From NCBI GenBank assembly GCA_001792895.1, contig MARA01000049.1, forward strand, positions 186,001 to 250,000: DNA of 64,000 nucleotides, written 5' to 3'. This document shows positions 34,935 to 47,204 of this stretch, piece by piece (within the stretch, counting starts at the first letter, position 1; each line of letters opens with the position of its first letter). The notes under the pieces are model-generated. The model saw nothing but the letters and a program-made list of their open reading frames with translations, searched no databases and was not told where the DNA came from. This stretch comes from Lentinus brumalis (lineage: Eukaryota > Basidiomycota > Agaricomycetes > Polyporales > Polyporaceae). Both the position numbers and the translations under genes were made by a program.

Positions 34935-35112
34935 TCCACTTGCACGCTACTTTGGTAAGAACGGTTACTGATGATTCTTTGTGCTCCAGGATGTCAACGT
35001 CATGCCCGATGAAACGATGGTGAGTACTTATATGCCAGCGCGCAAACGAGACGCGAGCGCACGCACATATGATACATACATGAGTACAGGCGGAGAGAAG
35101 CATGTCAACACG
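34935..35112 (-). repeat. Inverted duplication flanking the HAUS3-like gene, right copy
   Basis: This is the reverse-complement partner of 32275-32450. The two copies bracket the gene at 32741-34703 almost symmetrically. Confidence 0.6.
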
Positions 35113-35119
35113 AACTGAA

Positions 35120-36520
35120 GACATAGAGAAAGGTGATGGACGCGAGTTCGCCAATTAAGCAACACGCGGGACGGCTACGAGAGGACCTGACTACTGAGAA
35201 AGAGGAGACGCATGCCGTCCATGTCGTGTGGGATAGCGTGGTGGTCATCCTCAAAGACGACGTTGTACACCACGACACCACCCTTCTTCGCGTACGATTC
35301 GACCTCCCAAGTTCCACTGCCCTGGAGTGTTCGCGTCGTGCAGGAACCTCATCTCAAGTATATCGTCAGGCTTCGCCAGGATCTGATCTGCGACGTCGGA
35401 CGTAAGCGGCTTCAACGACGTAGCCGGAAGGCGAGCAGGCGATTGAGTGACAGGTTCCGGCACAGGCGCAGGATTCAGACAGCTTCTCGATAACCACGAA
35501 ATAACAAGCTCACATTTGACGAGAGCGAACATTTACCTTCATTCGCAAGTCGCTACGATCCCCCAGAAATTTGCGAAGCCTGTGCTCGTTGAAGACTACG
35601 AGACCGGAAACTGCGACATGGAAACGGAAGACACGTCTGGAAGCGAACGCGACGTCAGTATGCATGATAGTGAGCTGTCGAGACTCGATACGGGCCACTG
35701 TAATCCTACTTACTGGTCAATTGTCCTCTCCGGGTTATCCAGCACTTCGTCAACGGCTTTGAGAAAGGCGTCGGGGTCATCGTCAGGTCCTACAAAGGTA
35801 GCGGCGCAGAGAAAACCCTTCTTGACCTAGGGTTCTGGTACAACTTCGCGATGGCCTTGTCTCGAGCAGTGGGGTCCGCAGCGAGGTAGTGGGTTTCTTG
35901 GGCGTGCACTCTGAGCCTTCTCCTGGGATAGCTCCTCGATGTGGACTCCGGGATCTTTGACTTTCGACCTTGATGGTGGCATATCAGTAAGTGGCACGCG
36001 GTCAGGCTTGTGAACTTTACGCAACCTTACCTGTTATAGTCACGGCCCCTTCGGGCAAACCTGGCCACGTCGATTGTCCGGGAAGGTCGTCACGACCACG
36101 CCCAAGGACCGCGGCAGTTTACGTTCGGTCCTGCAGGGTGGTTCAAGTACGAGTCGTGTAAACATCTGTTTGCCCGAGCTCGAGCTCTCAGTGTCTGAGT
36201 CCGAGGTTCTCTACCGAAACTGCTTCTTACGAAGCAACTCGTTGCTGTTCGAGCGTCTTGTCGCCGGTCTCCACGAGGTGTTGGAGCAGTGACCCGATGT
36301 CCTCCAGGATCGCGGTGTCACCTTGTACTGCGCTCTCCCGCCGCGCTGCGGTCGAGTCCTACGAGCGACTTCATGTCATATCTCACGCACGTAGTCCGCG
36401 CCGCTCAATGTGCGGTCCTTCTGAAGTCGCGCCCACTCCTGGACCGCCCCCGGAATACCCTGGAGCGGCTACGTGAGATCAACCTTCCCGACGTAGACAC
36501 TCAAAACGCGAAAATGTGAA
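35120..36520 (-). pseudogene. Broken remnant of an unrecognised gene
   Basis: Minus-strand reading shows a chain of strongly protein-like pieces in shifting frames: GIPGAVQEWARLQKDRTLSG, then TAILEDIGSLLQHLVETGDK, TIDVARFARRGRDYNRSKVK, HYLAADPTARDKAIAKLYQN, FLCAATFVGPDDDPDAFLKA, LTSDVADQILAKPDDILEMR and VESYAKKGGVVVYNVVFEDD. Between them lie stop codons or one-base shifts that introns do not readily explain. I do not recognise the family. It is either a decayed gene or a real gene whose sequence carries several indel errors. A 2.17-kb transposable-like element sits immediately upstream of its 5' side, which fits disruption. Confidence 0.45.
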
Positions 36521-36558
36521 CTCAATCACCCCAAACTGATTCGACTTTCGTGCAGAGG

Positions 36559-38725
36559 TATGAGGGGCGCCAGCGGACAAAAAGACTCGGCTTCAGGTCT
36601 GGGTTTGGACTTCGAGTTTGGAGTTCGGCTAATGAACTGAACTTCAGAATTGATCTTGTCACGTGAGAGGTTCAATGTGGGTTTGTGTTCTCGTTTTCGC
36701 GCGCGCGTCTATACTTCCGCTTTCGGTTTCGGTTTCGCCTCTCCACTTCACGACTCTGCATCTCGACTTCGCCCTATGCAACGGGGTCACCTGTGCGCCC
36801 CGGCTGGTTAACGCCTATGGCACGCACCGCCGTTAACTCCGCAACGCCTCGCAGCGCTCCCACAAGCAGGACCTAGGCCTGATAGTATGACTTCATGCCA
36901 TCCAGCGTCTGCCAGTGGCGTCCGCTGCAGCTGAGACTGTGACTCGGAGGTTCCGAGAATGGGGCCAGCAAGCTAGTAGAATTAGAGGACGACAAATTGT
37001 GCCCCAACATTTACTCACTAGTACTGATATCCCCCTCTATTTAGCTTGTTAGGCCGCCAGTCACGGTGCTCTAGTATTACTTAGGCCGGAAGGTAGTATG
37101 TGATAAATATGCTTTGAATTTGAGGACTGCTGCAGCTTGCAGAGCTCGAATAAGCCAGTACGGCGGGGCCATGGATACGTCGCCTGTGGATGACACGATG
37201 CCGGCGGGTGTGATTCTTGTGAGCAGCCTCATGTACTAGTACAGTCCGTCGTCTTGCCAGCGTATGAGAGGACTTTGTGCGCGATGTGAGCCTCGGGGCA
37301 GATGCGGGGTTTGCACAGCACGTCGGGACCGTCAAGAAGTGGAAGATCACCCGCCATTTGCGTGGACCGGCCGAGAGGGACTTACACGGGACGAACTTGT
37401 GCACAACCACACCGAGGAGACGTCGGGCGGGCGGGCGGTGATTGGGCCGCGGCATGCGAGAGTGTAAAGGGAGAGCACTGTCGGAGTGCAGGCCCAGACG
37501 CGACAGGGAGCTTGAGATAGGTAGCAATGGCCGTTAAATCCTGGTCAGTGCCTAAGCTGTATATTATGACAAGGGGCGACGGCAGCAGGTACACAGCGGT
37601 GGAATCGCGTCCTGTACTAAGTACTACTAAGGCTGTGCGCAGGGGATTCGTGCGACGTGAACTAAGTATCTCCTACGCGAGTTCACATGGTCAGGATGCG
37701 GAGACTCAGAGAGCGTGGCGGGAAGCGTCGGGCGTGGTCTCGAACTCGAGATGGTCGCGTGTGTCAGAGAGCCCGTGGTATCCTGTTGAGCAGTCATTAG
37801 CAGATTGATAGCTAGTCATTATGAGCAGGAGCTTACCCCAAAATCGAGTTTGATGCGTGCTTCCGAGGTATAGGCTCATCGTATCTGCGACAACTGATGT
37901 GCGTCAGTAAGTCTAGAGTGCTGAAGGGCACGGAGAACCTGCTATCACTAGTGCGAGCGTGTCCACCGTTGGGCTGCGCCACGGACGTGATGGACTGCTC
38001 GGGAGAGCGAATGTGCCAGCCGTTAACGGATCTGTTCATTCACAGTGTATGTCAGCGCGGTGTGCGAGGGTGAGCCGGGACACAGGGAAGTACTCACTAT
38101 GTATGCATCATAACGTAGAGCTACAGCCTGACTCGGACCTTCGAGCCAAGGGGACTCAGGCTTACCCTTGAACTACTACTAACTTCAAAAGTAAGTAGTC
38201 TTTTAGTTTGACCTTGATGATAGAGAGGGCTGCAAATGCGTGGATCAGAGATGAGGTATGCGAGTATGAGAGAGGAAAAAAGAACATACAGGCAAATTCC
38301 CAGGGGTGTGCCAAGTGCATCCATGCAAGTGCAGTCTTCGCGACCCACGAAGGCCGCGGAGGGCTTGAGCTCTGGCACTCCAGGTTGGTAACTTGAGCCT
38401 GAGTACTTGACTACCGCATTTGGGTGAGCTGCGAGACGTTGCGGAGTTAACGGTGGTGCGTGTCGGAGGCGTCCATCAGCCGGGGCGCACAGTGACCGAG
38501 TTGCATAGGGCAAAGTCGCGATGCGGAGTCGTGAAGTCGAGGGAGGCGAGAGCGAAACCGAAAGCGGAAGTATAGACGCGCGCGCGAAAACGAAATCACA
38601 AACCCAAATTGAACCTCGCACGTGACAAGATCAATTCTGAAGTTCAGTTCATTAGCCGAACTCCAAACTCGAAGTCCAAACCCAGACCTGAAGTCGAGTC
38701 TTTTTGTCCGCTGGCGCCCCTCATA
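36559..38725. mobile_element. 2.17-kb DNA element with about 300-bp terminal inverted repeats
   Basis: The left arm (36559-about 36860) and right arm (about 38425-38725) are reverse complements with scattered mismatches. The extreme ends are TATGAGGGGCGCCAGCGGAC and its complement. CAGAGG occurs directly outside both ends (36553-36558 and 38726-38731), a probable 6-bp target duplication. The arms include a GCGCGCGCG run and CTTTCGGTTTCGGTTTCG. I found no transposase-like frame in the 1.56-kb interior, so the element is probably non-autonomous. Long terminal repeats of this size recall Mutator-like or foldback elements, but the duplication length does not settle the superfamily. Confidence 0.75.
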
Positions 38726-38994
38726 CAGAGGAGACCTGTCCACTTCTTAGTGTCCAGGAATTACTTCTTAGCACCGCCACATTGACCTTCAGACGGTTCT
38801 ACTTTAACTCGAGAGTCGACGGCGCCGCTGTTTGTCTGGCCTTCCCGCTCTCGCTTTACTTACTACTTCTCACCCACAACACATCTAATTGCCAAGTTGT
38901 CTACGTCCAACTCGAACCGACTTTCCACTATCATCATGATGTTCTCCATGCGAATGTGAAGCTGCAATATTGCCGAGAAGACTATACACGCACA

Positions 38995-40782
38995 ATGTCG
39001 TTCGAGTTCGATGTCAAGCAAGCCAACGCGGAGGCTCTCGCCTACGTACGGAAAGAATCTCTCGACATCTTCAATCGTCTCCACTCTATCGACGAAGACG
39101 TCCAATTTGTCGGAGAGGTGCACCAGGCGTTTCCGGAGCTACCCATCCTGCGTGAGTAACGGCTGTCTGTTGTTCACATGCATCGTTGGTTGAGACGCGT
39201 CTTGAAGCCAACCTGCGGTGCGGTGCATGGTATCTGGACCCCAAGATCGTGAGACTGCGTCTCGTCGAAGGCGCAAACGGGCCTACTGACGCGTATGTCA
39301 GGCCTCCCATGTAGGCGCATACTTCAAGTCCACGGACGGGCACTTCGGCAACTGGAGCTTCAACCTGAGGCGTCCAAACCTCCATCTACTACCCCTGATT
39401 GCAGCGGAAGGAGGGTATGTGTCAGGACGTACTCATTCGCCAAGATTCGCGCTGACAGAGGGCAAGGCTAGTCCTCGTTGATTCAACGCGGGCAGGAAAG
39501 CGTATCCCCGATGCACTCTCGAAGACGATTCCGATATGGTGCGCAGTCATCAACCGGGCGACGCTCCTCGTCTACCCTGAGAAGGCCAAGGAGGAGGCCT
39601 GGGACGTCGAGCTGTACTGTCCTCCGGGAGCAGTGAGCGAGCAGGAGCGCAGCCAGATCAAGGCTCGCTTAGACGGGTGGGCTGAGGACCTCTCAGTGAG
39701 TTCACCAATATAATCGTCGAGGCCTGCCAACCCAATCCGCACCAGAGATCCTCATATCATCTCCCTTCCCTCTCGCGGCCCCTTCGTCCCCTCTGGATCA
39801 CACCATCCACGTCTGTATTCCCCACCCTGCGTCCTCTTGATAAGTTGAGATACTCCCCAATCGTCTGCGTCTCCGCGTCCAAGCAGGTCAGCGAAGGGGT
39901 TGAGCGGCGTTCGCATGGGTACTCGTACGTCCAAGGGTCGGGCGACGATCACGAGCTGTGGGGCATGGTTTGTTGAGTGCTTTATTATTGGTTGTCTTTC
40001 CTCTAACGCCCTCCTGGTCATGACAGGGACTGACCCCGAAGCTCTTCTGGGAGCACAAGGACGCTCTGCTCACCAGTGTCAGAGAAGACCTGCCTTGTGC
40101 GGTCGCGAAGCTTGTCGCAGAGTCCAAGATCCTCCATGGTCGCGCCGTCTGGACGACTCTACCAACCCCCATAGCAGCCCTCCATGGACGCATCTCCATA
40201 GGAGCGGTGCCTGACATGCCGTTAGAGCTAGCGCCGACCCTGCCCGACGTCGACCGATCAGTCTCGTTCGTCGTTGTCTCAGCCACCGGCCCCTCGTCCC
40301 CACCAGGCTCCGACGCTGACAGCGACGCTAGCGACAGCACGTCCAGTGAGCCCCACGTGCTGCGACTCAGGCTCGCCGAGGGGAAGAAGGACCAATTACA
40401 CTTCCTCCAGCATGTCCTTCCCGCCTCCACCCGCTACATCAACGACCGCCTGGCAGCCGGGGATGCGATATGCGTCTGTTGCGACTCAGGGAAGGATGCG
40501 GGTGTCGGGATCGCACTGGCCGCGATCCAGCTGTTCTTTGATGGCGAGGGACGGCCGCTCGAGCCCGGTACGCGAGGTAAGCCTTGTGTGCAATGCTATT
40601 GGATGCAAGCTCGGCGCTGACGGGTATTGTCCATGCCACCAGCTGCGAGTCCTAGCAAAGAGTCCATCCGGACCCGCCTGCAGTGGATTATCGCGAGCAG
40701 GCCCGCGGCGAACCCGTCGCGCGCCACGCTCAAGCGAGTGAACGAGTTCCTACTCTCGTCCCCGTCCTTCAGGCGGCGGTGA
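38995..40782 (+). CDS. RIT1: Initiator tRNA A64 ribosylphosphate transferase (RIT1)
   Basis: RIT1 adds 2'-O-ribosyl phosphate to A64 of initiator tRNA-Met, keeping it out of elongation. The spliced protein shows the family hallmarks: GAYFKSTDGHFGNWSFNLRR, VDSTRAGKRIPDALSKTIPI, WCAVINR, YVQGSGDDHELWGMGLTPKL and a C-terminal KESIRTRLQWIIASRPAANP, RATLKRVNEFLLSS. Exon 1 is 38995-39151 (start MSFEFDVKQANAEALAYVRK). There are about seven exons; most junctions keep phase. At the last intron (donor near 40577) the phase is off by one base unless a G is missing from the GG run there. The gene converges on PalB, whose stop is 80 bases away. Identity is confident. Confidence 0.88.
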
Positions 40783-40862
40783 GATGAGAGCATGCGGAGC
40801 GGGTATACATTCCGAGAGTACATGTACGGTACAGGTAGCGTGAGACACGTAAGGAGATGAGG

Positions 40863-43800
40863 CTACCGCTCGACGGGGCTGAGTTGTACACCAGACGCTG
40901 TGCTATAGACTATCAATCTGAACCCCGCGAGCACCCCCGGCTTGAATGTCGAGGGTACGACGAGGTATCGGCCCGGCTGGAGGGTGAGCGTTTCGATGAC
41001 GACGCCGGAGACGACGTCTGAGTAGGGGCCCGAGGTCGCGATGTGGCGTCCGAGCGTGGACCCGGTGGACGTGTTGAAGATGGTGAGATTGAGCGCGATG
41101 GATGGGGATGGCTCGGAGAGTTGGAGACGGAACCTGCGTGGAGGGTACATCCGTGAACGGCCGGAGATCATGCACGAACGATGACACCTACTTGAGCTGT
41201 GATGCGGCCGAGACGTTAAGCTCGTACATGGGGTTCGATGTGTACTTCCCGGAGCTCGGACCTCCTCCTGCGGACTCGGCGGTCCTGCGGCGTCGGCAAA
41301 TGTGTCAGTGTCAGTGTACGTGGTCTACGCCGGTGCCAATGATCAGCATCGCACCATTTCCCGCGGACGACCTTGGAGAACATCCCAGCGCCCTCTTGCT
41401 GGATGGGCGTGATGTCGAAGCGATCTGAGCACTCCAGCCGCAGTGCGAACTTGCCGATGTGACGGGGCTCGAAGGCGGACACGACGAGCGTGTAGTCCCC
41501 CGCTGTTCCGTCGGTCAGCATCTTGATGGACCCAGGCTGCGGTGCGGTACGTACATGGTATGCGCCCGAGTGCATGTGCGTATCCGTAGCTGTAGGGTCC
41601 GGAAGAGAGCGCGAGGTCGTTATGGCCAAGTCTGGCCAACCGTCGACAGTTAGTGACTCGAAAGCGGTGTGATATCCGCAGTGCCACTGACTCGTTGATA
41701 CGTCCGCCTTGGGACCAGGCGAGCAGGATGTTGACGGGGACGTGTCGGTCTGTACTTACTGTGGCGTACACAGTTGCCTTCGCATCTCGGGCATCTTTAC
41801 CGCTTCGCGAGGTCGTGTCGGTACGGGGATGGACGTGCAGGTGATATTGCGGGTTGAGGTAGTAAGTCGGAAAGGTGTGGTTCCCGCCGGCACTCTTCTG
41901 AGTGAACGCCCCTTCGATCTGTCGAGGAGGTGAACCCCGTGGCCATGGCGAGTCTGAAGCACAGGTGTGGGGAAGCAGTCGCACTTACATCTTTCGTGTA
42001 AAGGAGCTTCTGCGGCGGGATTGCGGACGCCTTGTTGTTCGAGTAGACCGTGATTGTATAGCCCACATCTTCGCGTTCTCCCTCGTATGATGCCACGAGC
42101 GAGATCAAGTCCTCCCCACGAGATATGCTCTGCTTGACCTACAAGGCTGTTCAGCCTCATAATGAACCGCTTCAAGATTCATAACACTCACTAGAACGTG
42201 AGGTGAGTTGGTGTACTCTCCCTGTGTCAGTCTTTGATCAGCTACGACCCCGCCTAAGCAAGATGGATGTGACCATGGCCGGACCTTCGTAGAAAGCGCA
42301 TCATCGACAACAGCGGAGGTTGTTTCACTTCCGGTATGTGCCGTGAGAGCGATATACTCGTCCTTCGACCGATGGCTGCGAACATGTCGAGTCAACAGCA
42401 CCCACACTTCTTCGCCTTCCGAAACGTCCGTAGGGAGGTTCAGGTGCACTTGCATCCTCGAGTGTGTGGCTGGACGCGATCGATCAGGAATGGACGGAGG
42501 GCTCAAGGGAAGAGTGGGTGCTCACCTGAATCGGTATCCTTCCCTTTGCCATCTCGTTTCCACATTCTAAGTTCACGTCAGTCGACACTCACGCGCTGTT
42601 GTATAGTCATCTTTCGCGTACCCGTGGAAGGAGAGCTGGTGCTTGAACATGGAAGGATCCCAGCTGAGATAAATGCCGTCGAAGAGCTGGTAGACCGAAT
42701 CCATCGATAGCTCAACTGTCCCTGATTTATCCTATGAGAAGTACGCCTCACTATTAGATAACCCACGAAGACTCACGTTGCGGGTTCTTGCCAAACTCCT
42801 CTGTGGGTGCGAGACCCTCATGGGCGTGCCGTGGTACCCAAGGGTCGAAGATGGTGAGTCTGCGGTCGTGCTCGGATTCACTGACACCTAAGGGCCACTA
42901 TCAGCCTCGCATGCGGCGATACTTTTATGAGGAGGATTCACCGATGATAGCATAGCAGTGGGTCGGCAAGAGGGCCAGGGAGACGTCCGTTGTCCTCACT
43001 TGTTCGCCCGTACCCAGAGTGGCCACGCATGTTCCTACTTCCGATACTTAGTGACATACGCAAACCGACGAGTGTCCGTAACATACCGCTGACATAGCCC
43101 TTCATGAGCCGATTCCATGTCCCTTCGCGTTGGAAGTGGGAGCTGGTAGAAGGTAAGCAGGGGCTCCAGGAGCATAGGTTGTGCCGTACCCTTGCATGTC
43201 GAGGGCTTCCGGTATCCAACCCGCAAGTGCACTGGAGCAGCGAATTTGAGCTCAGAAAGGCGACGACGAGATTGCAAGCTCACTGGAGGTCCGTACTCGA
43301 ATCTCTGCGTAGATGTCAATCGATGGCCGAGGGCAGTGCTGAAGAGTAAACCTACGATCCAACAAAGTCATATCCGCCAGCGAGCTTCATGTACTGCGAC
43401 CTAGACTTCAGATGCGGCAAGCGTGGTTGATTCGAACGGTACTTACAGCCTTCTCAATGAGAGACGGCCACATCTGTCCCTTGGTCCTCGTCGAGACACA
43501 CATGAGTGTTCCATCTGGATATACAGGTAACTGGTCGTCGATGCCTTGTAAAATCATGAGCCGGGCGGCGTAAACATGCAAGGCGTCACGCACTGATCTG
43601 AAACATGGTTCCAGAAGAAGTATATCAGGATCCGCTGGGACAGGATGGCCACGGATACATACACGTCGGAAAGTCCCGTTAAACAGAAGTTTGCATTGGA
43701 ACTGCCCGGATTCTGCTTGTGGGTGCAAAGACGATAGGATCATCTGGAACAGGAGTCAACTCCTTACTCGCAAACCCGACGAGACAAGGTGGACCTTGGA

Positions 43801-44524
43801 ACTAAAGCGGCGATCATGGTCAATCGCAACGACCAACGCAGCGCACACCGAGCAGTCTGAGACGATGTGTTGCGTGACATCTTGCGGATCCAGACCATCC
43901 CCTTCTTGAGGTCGGTGTTCGTGAGAAGAACGGGGTCTGCACCATTTCGCGGCTTGTTCAACTTGTTCTGCAGACAGAGGCGGTTGTCTGAGAACGACAT
44001 GAGTAATGCGAGTCCGTTATACAACCGGTGGATATTAGCCTACTCCGATGAAGGGGTTGAGGATTCTTGGGAGTCCCAAGGCGGAACAAACCCTTGGTTG
44101 ATGAGTGACGACCTTCGGATCACGTACATCTGCTCCCCTAAAAATATGCCAGACCGTCAGCGTCGTTATCAGGCATAGCTCATGGAGCAAGATCAAGTCA
44201 CCTGGCGATAGCTCGTCTTTCACGACTGGGGTGAGATCCTGCTTGATCGCTTTGATTTTTTCCGCACGCTCCAGTGACTTAGTCGCCTCTGCTTTGTAGA
44301 GACTGCGTAGTTTTACATCTGCAGTGCCATTGCTGAGGAGGAGGTACTGTTCCGTTGCCTTCACATACATCCGGAACGCCTTGTTGAAGTCCTTGGCCAG
44401 TTCCGCGACTGCGCCCTTATGATAGGAGTCCTGAGGCATTGTGAGGGCGATATGCATAGGATGGAGATGGTTGACTTGCCTGTGCTTCCTGCACGCTCGC
44501 TGCTGTGGCTCCCGTTGACACCAT
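40863..44524 (-). CDS. palB: Calpain-like protease PalB/Rim13
   Basis: Cysteine protease of the alkaline-pH Pal/Rim pathway, which acts with ESCRT proteins to process the PacC/Rim101 transcription factor. The N-terminus is an MIT domain (YHKGAVAELAKDFNKAFRMY, then VKATEQYLLLSNG). The catalytic cysteine lies in HIVSDCSVCAALVVAIDHDR near 43860, and the histidine in GSDSSTDLHALAGWIPEALD near 43250-43330. Downstream are LTIFDPWV and two calpain domain III copies, the last ending VSGVVIETLTLQPGRYLVVP and STASGVQLSPVER. The gene has many short introns, perhaps twenty. The first intron is best read as GC-AG (CAG|GCAAGT) joining VQEAQ to DSYHKG. Fine exon borders between 41200 and 43700 are approximate. 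Confidence 0.85.
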
Positions 44525-44745
44525 GGTGCAGACTAGCCTAGGCTCGCTTGTCAGCCCAGACGACGACGACTGTAGCAGAAAGTGCGCTGCTCCTTAAGCA
44601 CTGTGGCGCCTCCACTGCCAAGGAGATACGAAAGATATCGACGGTTTCAACAGGGATTGTAAAGTCCGCCAGTGCAGGGCGACGCGAGGAAGAGGGCCCA
44701 GGATGGCGCAGTGGTCGGGAAAAAATATCTCTTACGAGAGTGGCA

Positions 44746-44830
44746 TGGACACGTCCGGGATCGAACCGGACCCCTCTCGCAGATGCATCGAATGCTAAGC
44801 GAGCGTGATAACCAACTACACCACGTGCCC
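44746..44830 (-). tRNA. tRNA-Ala (AGC) with an 11-base intron
   Basis: Read on the minus strand it begins GGGCACGTGGTGTAGTTGGT and folds as a cloverleaf. The acceptor stem pairs GGGCACG with CGTGTCC and includes the G3:U70 pair that marks alanine tRNAs; the discriminator base is A. The anticodon loop is TTAGCAT with anticodon AGC. An 11-base intron (44782-44792) interrupts at the canonical place, one base after the anticodon. The T arm is CCGGTTCGATCCCGG. The 3' CCA is not encoded, as expected. Confidence 0.93.
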
Positions 44831-45777
44831 TTCTCATTGCTGCAAATGTTGTTGTCTACGATAGACAGGCATGTAAAGGAGCTCATTGACGAATCAGTGT
44901 GAATGCGCCCGCTGCGGTCGTCCTCCCCCACTCAATAGACCCGTCAATCGTCTGCCTAGGGGAGACAAGCCCGCTGCCAGCACAATTCTTGTGTCTGGAC
45001 TCTTGACATGATCTTCCACAATGCCGCTGTCCGGCGAATGTCAGGCCTGGATGCCAGCAATCTCTATATGGCTCTCTGAATATGAACCGATGCACATCAG
45101 TGGTCGCGCAAAATCCAGATCAACGAGCAGTAAGATACTCAGTTGCATTCTCGATCCTGATTCCTGATGAAATTGAAAGTTCATCCCAAGCTCCTCAGCT
45201 CTTCAAGCTGCTTTGTACTATGCATATTTTTTGAACTCGGTCTACCACTGGCATTGGTGTATTCCAGAAAATCCAGCTCCCTTTGTAACACGGACAAGAT
45301 GTCGGTATCAAGCCGAGACTTGGCTTAGACCATGGTTCACAATCGCGAGCCCACACAGCCCGCGCTGCAAGACCACTCTCGTCCCAGACGCCTTCGGACG
45401 TGAGTCTTAGGCTGGCTATAGCTGGCTATGCCTTCCTCGAGGTGCGAAGTTTGCCCGAACGTAGTCGCACTGACTCCCCATGCATCGCCGGGCCACGCAT
45501 CCAACACATGACTACTCTGGTAGCGCTACTGCAGCCTCAGGCTGCAGCTCGAGTCATGTACCAGTCGACGACGTCCATATCAAATTTCCGATGTCACTTG
45601 GTGAGTGTGTCGTGGAGACTGATGTGGTCAACTGAGATCTATCGAAGGCAAACTCTATCAGTCGGAGCATGGTGTTCCCGCAGCGCTGGTTACACGTTGA
45701 CGTCCGCCGACCGTGTACTATATATGTAGGTGATGACTGCCTCTGATTGCCTCTGTCCTACCCCCCTTGCTTCCGCC
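44831..45777. other. Intergenic region
   Basis: Apart from the third copy of the dispersed repeat at 44931-44968, nothing is supported here. It includes the upstream region of the GNAT gene at 45778. Confidence 0.45.
44931..44968 (+). repeat. Dispersed short repeat, copy 3
   Basis: This copy reads CTCAATAGACCCGTCAATCG, then TCTGCCTAGGGGAGACAA. It matches copies at 214-263 and 811-855, about 44 kb away, in the same orientation. Confidence 0.6.
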
Positions 45778-47204
45778 ATGAGCGAGCTACAGCACTCCGC
45801 CCCAGCGCTGAATCCGCTGACGTCGGAGGGTGAGCCTTTCTGGCCGCCCTCCGATGGCTTCATTGCCCCGCCCGTCTGGAGGGCACCGTTGTCCTCGAGA
45901 CTGCGATCGACAACACTAACGTTGTCAACTCTAGAGACCTCGCCTCCGCATGGGCTCAGCTATCTGCAGTATCCGTGGAGGCAGCGCTTGTTGGACGACC
46001 GGATGTCTTCGATTTTGCGAACAACGATTCCCTCCTCTTCGCCGCCATCCGCTCTCCAGTCAAGGTGGCCGTTCCCGACTCCATCGAGATCGAAAAACTA
46101 GGGCTTCCGAATTACACCACAGTCGCTAGTCACGATTGCCCCATCGTCGTCGACAACCCGGTGATCTTCACGCCAGAGTTCGAGGAGGAACGCCGGCGCG
46201 AGCACAGAGCGAAGGACATACACCCTCCCACACCCACTGACACCGCGCCCTCAGAGAAGCTTCCCCAGAACTCTCAGGACACACCATCGCCCCAAGATGA
46301 CATGGACACTCTGAGGATCATGCAGTGGAAGACGATCGGGGTCGTTTACGTGACCATGTCGTCCATCCCGCGGGAGGTGTATGTCGGCGTCTTCATCCTC
46401 CCGCCCTACCGCAGTCGGGGCTGTGGCATGCGTGCCTGTGCGCTCGCGGTGCAGTGGGCGATCGAGACCATCGATGCACACCGGGTGCAGGCCCGCATCA
46501 TGTCCTCGCCTTCTCGCGAGAGCGCGCAACGCCTCTTCACTGCGCTCGGCTTCGCACACGAAGGGATCCAGCGCCGCGCAGTGTGCGACGCAGCCGGCGC
46601 CTGGGCGGACATCACGCACATGGGAATCGTCGACGTGGACTGGGTCGTCCGCAAGCGGCGGCGTGCTGCGCCGCGGAACCTGTGGGACGAGCTGTTCGAA
46701 CGCCACCAGCGCGAGCGCGAGGAGCTCCTGCGGTGGGAGGCGAACGAGAGCAGCATGCGCATCCGGAGGACGAGCAGCATGGAGACTGTGCGCATGGAGC
46801 CGGAGCCGGAACGGTACTTCTTTTTCTCCAGTGTCTCTTCATGCGCCGACACGGACACCCGCTCACCCTCCCCTATTTCCTCGACGTCTGCGGCATCTTC
46901 TGCAGCCTCTCTTGCGCCCACGCCCTCTTCTGATTGGCAGGACCACTTCGACTTTGACTTCGACTCGGTTTCTGAATGGAGGAACCATCATCCCGCGCCA
47001 GACAGCGACGCAGGGGACCGGTTCTCCGATACGGAATGGGTTCTAGGCGAGCATGGCTCTGACCCCTCACTCTCCCCGGACGAACCGCATTCGCGCCCGC
47101 TCTCGGCGGCAAGCTGGTCGTCATTTGAAAGCGTCGGATCGGCCGCGACGTTCTCGTCTGGTATGCATAGTCTGGCGGACGGAGAGACTCGAATGGGAGT
47201 CTGA
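45778..47204 (+). CDS. GNAT-type N-acetyltransferase with an apparent one-base frameshift
   Basis: The middle of the protein matches a GNAT acetyltransferase fold: IGVVYVTMSSIPREVYVGVF, then ILPPYRSRGCGMRACALAVQ (the acetyl-CoA loop) and RLFTALGFAHEGIQRRAVCD. The C-terminal 150 residues are serine-rich and low-complexity. The span 45778-47204 is 1427 bases, one short of a codon multiple. The N-terminal frame SEGEPFWPPSDGFIAPP must switch near 45873 to the frame reading RLEGTVVLETAIDNTNVVNS. One lost C in the CCCCGCCC run explains it; a 155-base intron skipping this conserved stretch is a weaker alternative. The substrate is unknown. Confidence 0.75.

Noticed and set aside
45540..45560. GCAGCCTCAGGCTGCAG palindrome
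   Set aside because: A perfect short palindrome, but isolated and with no context to suggest an operator or terminator in a fungal genome.
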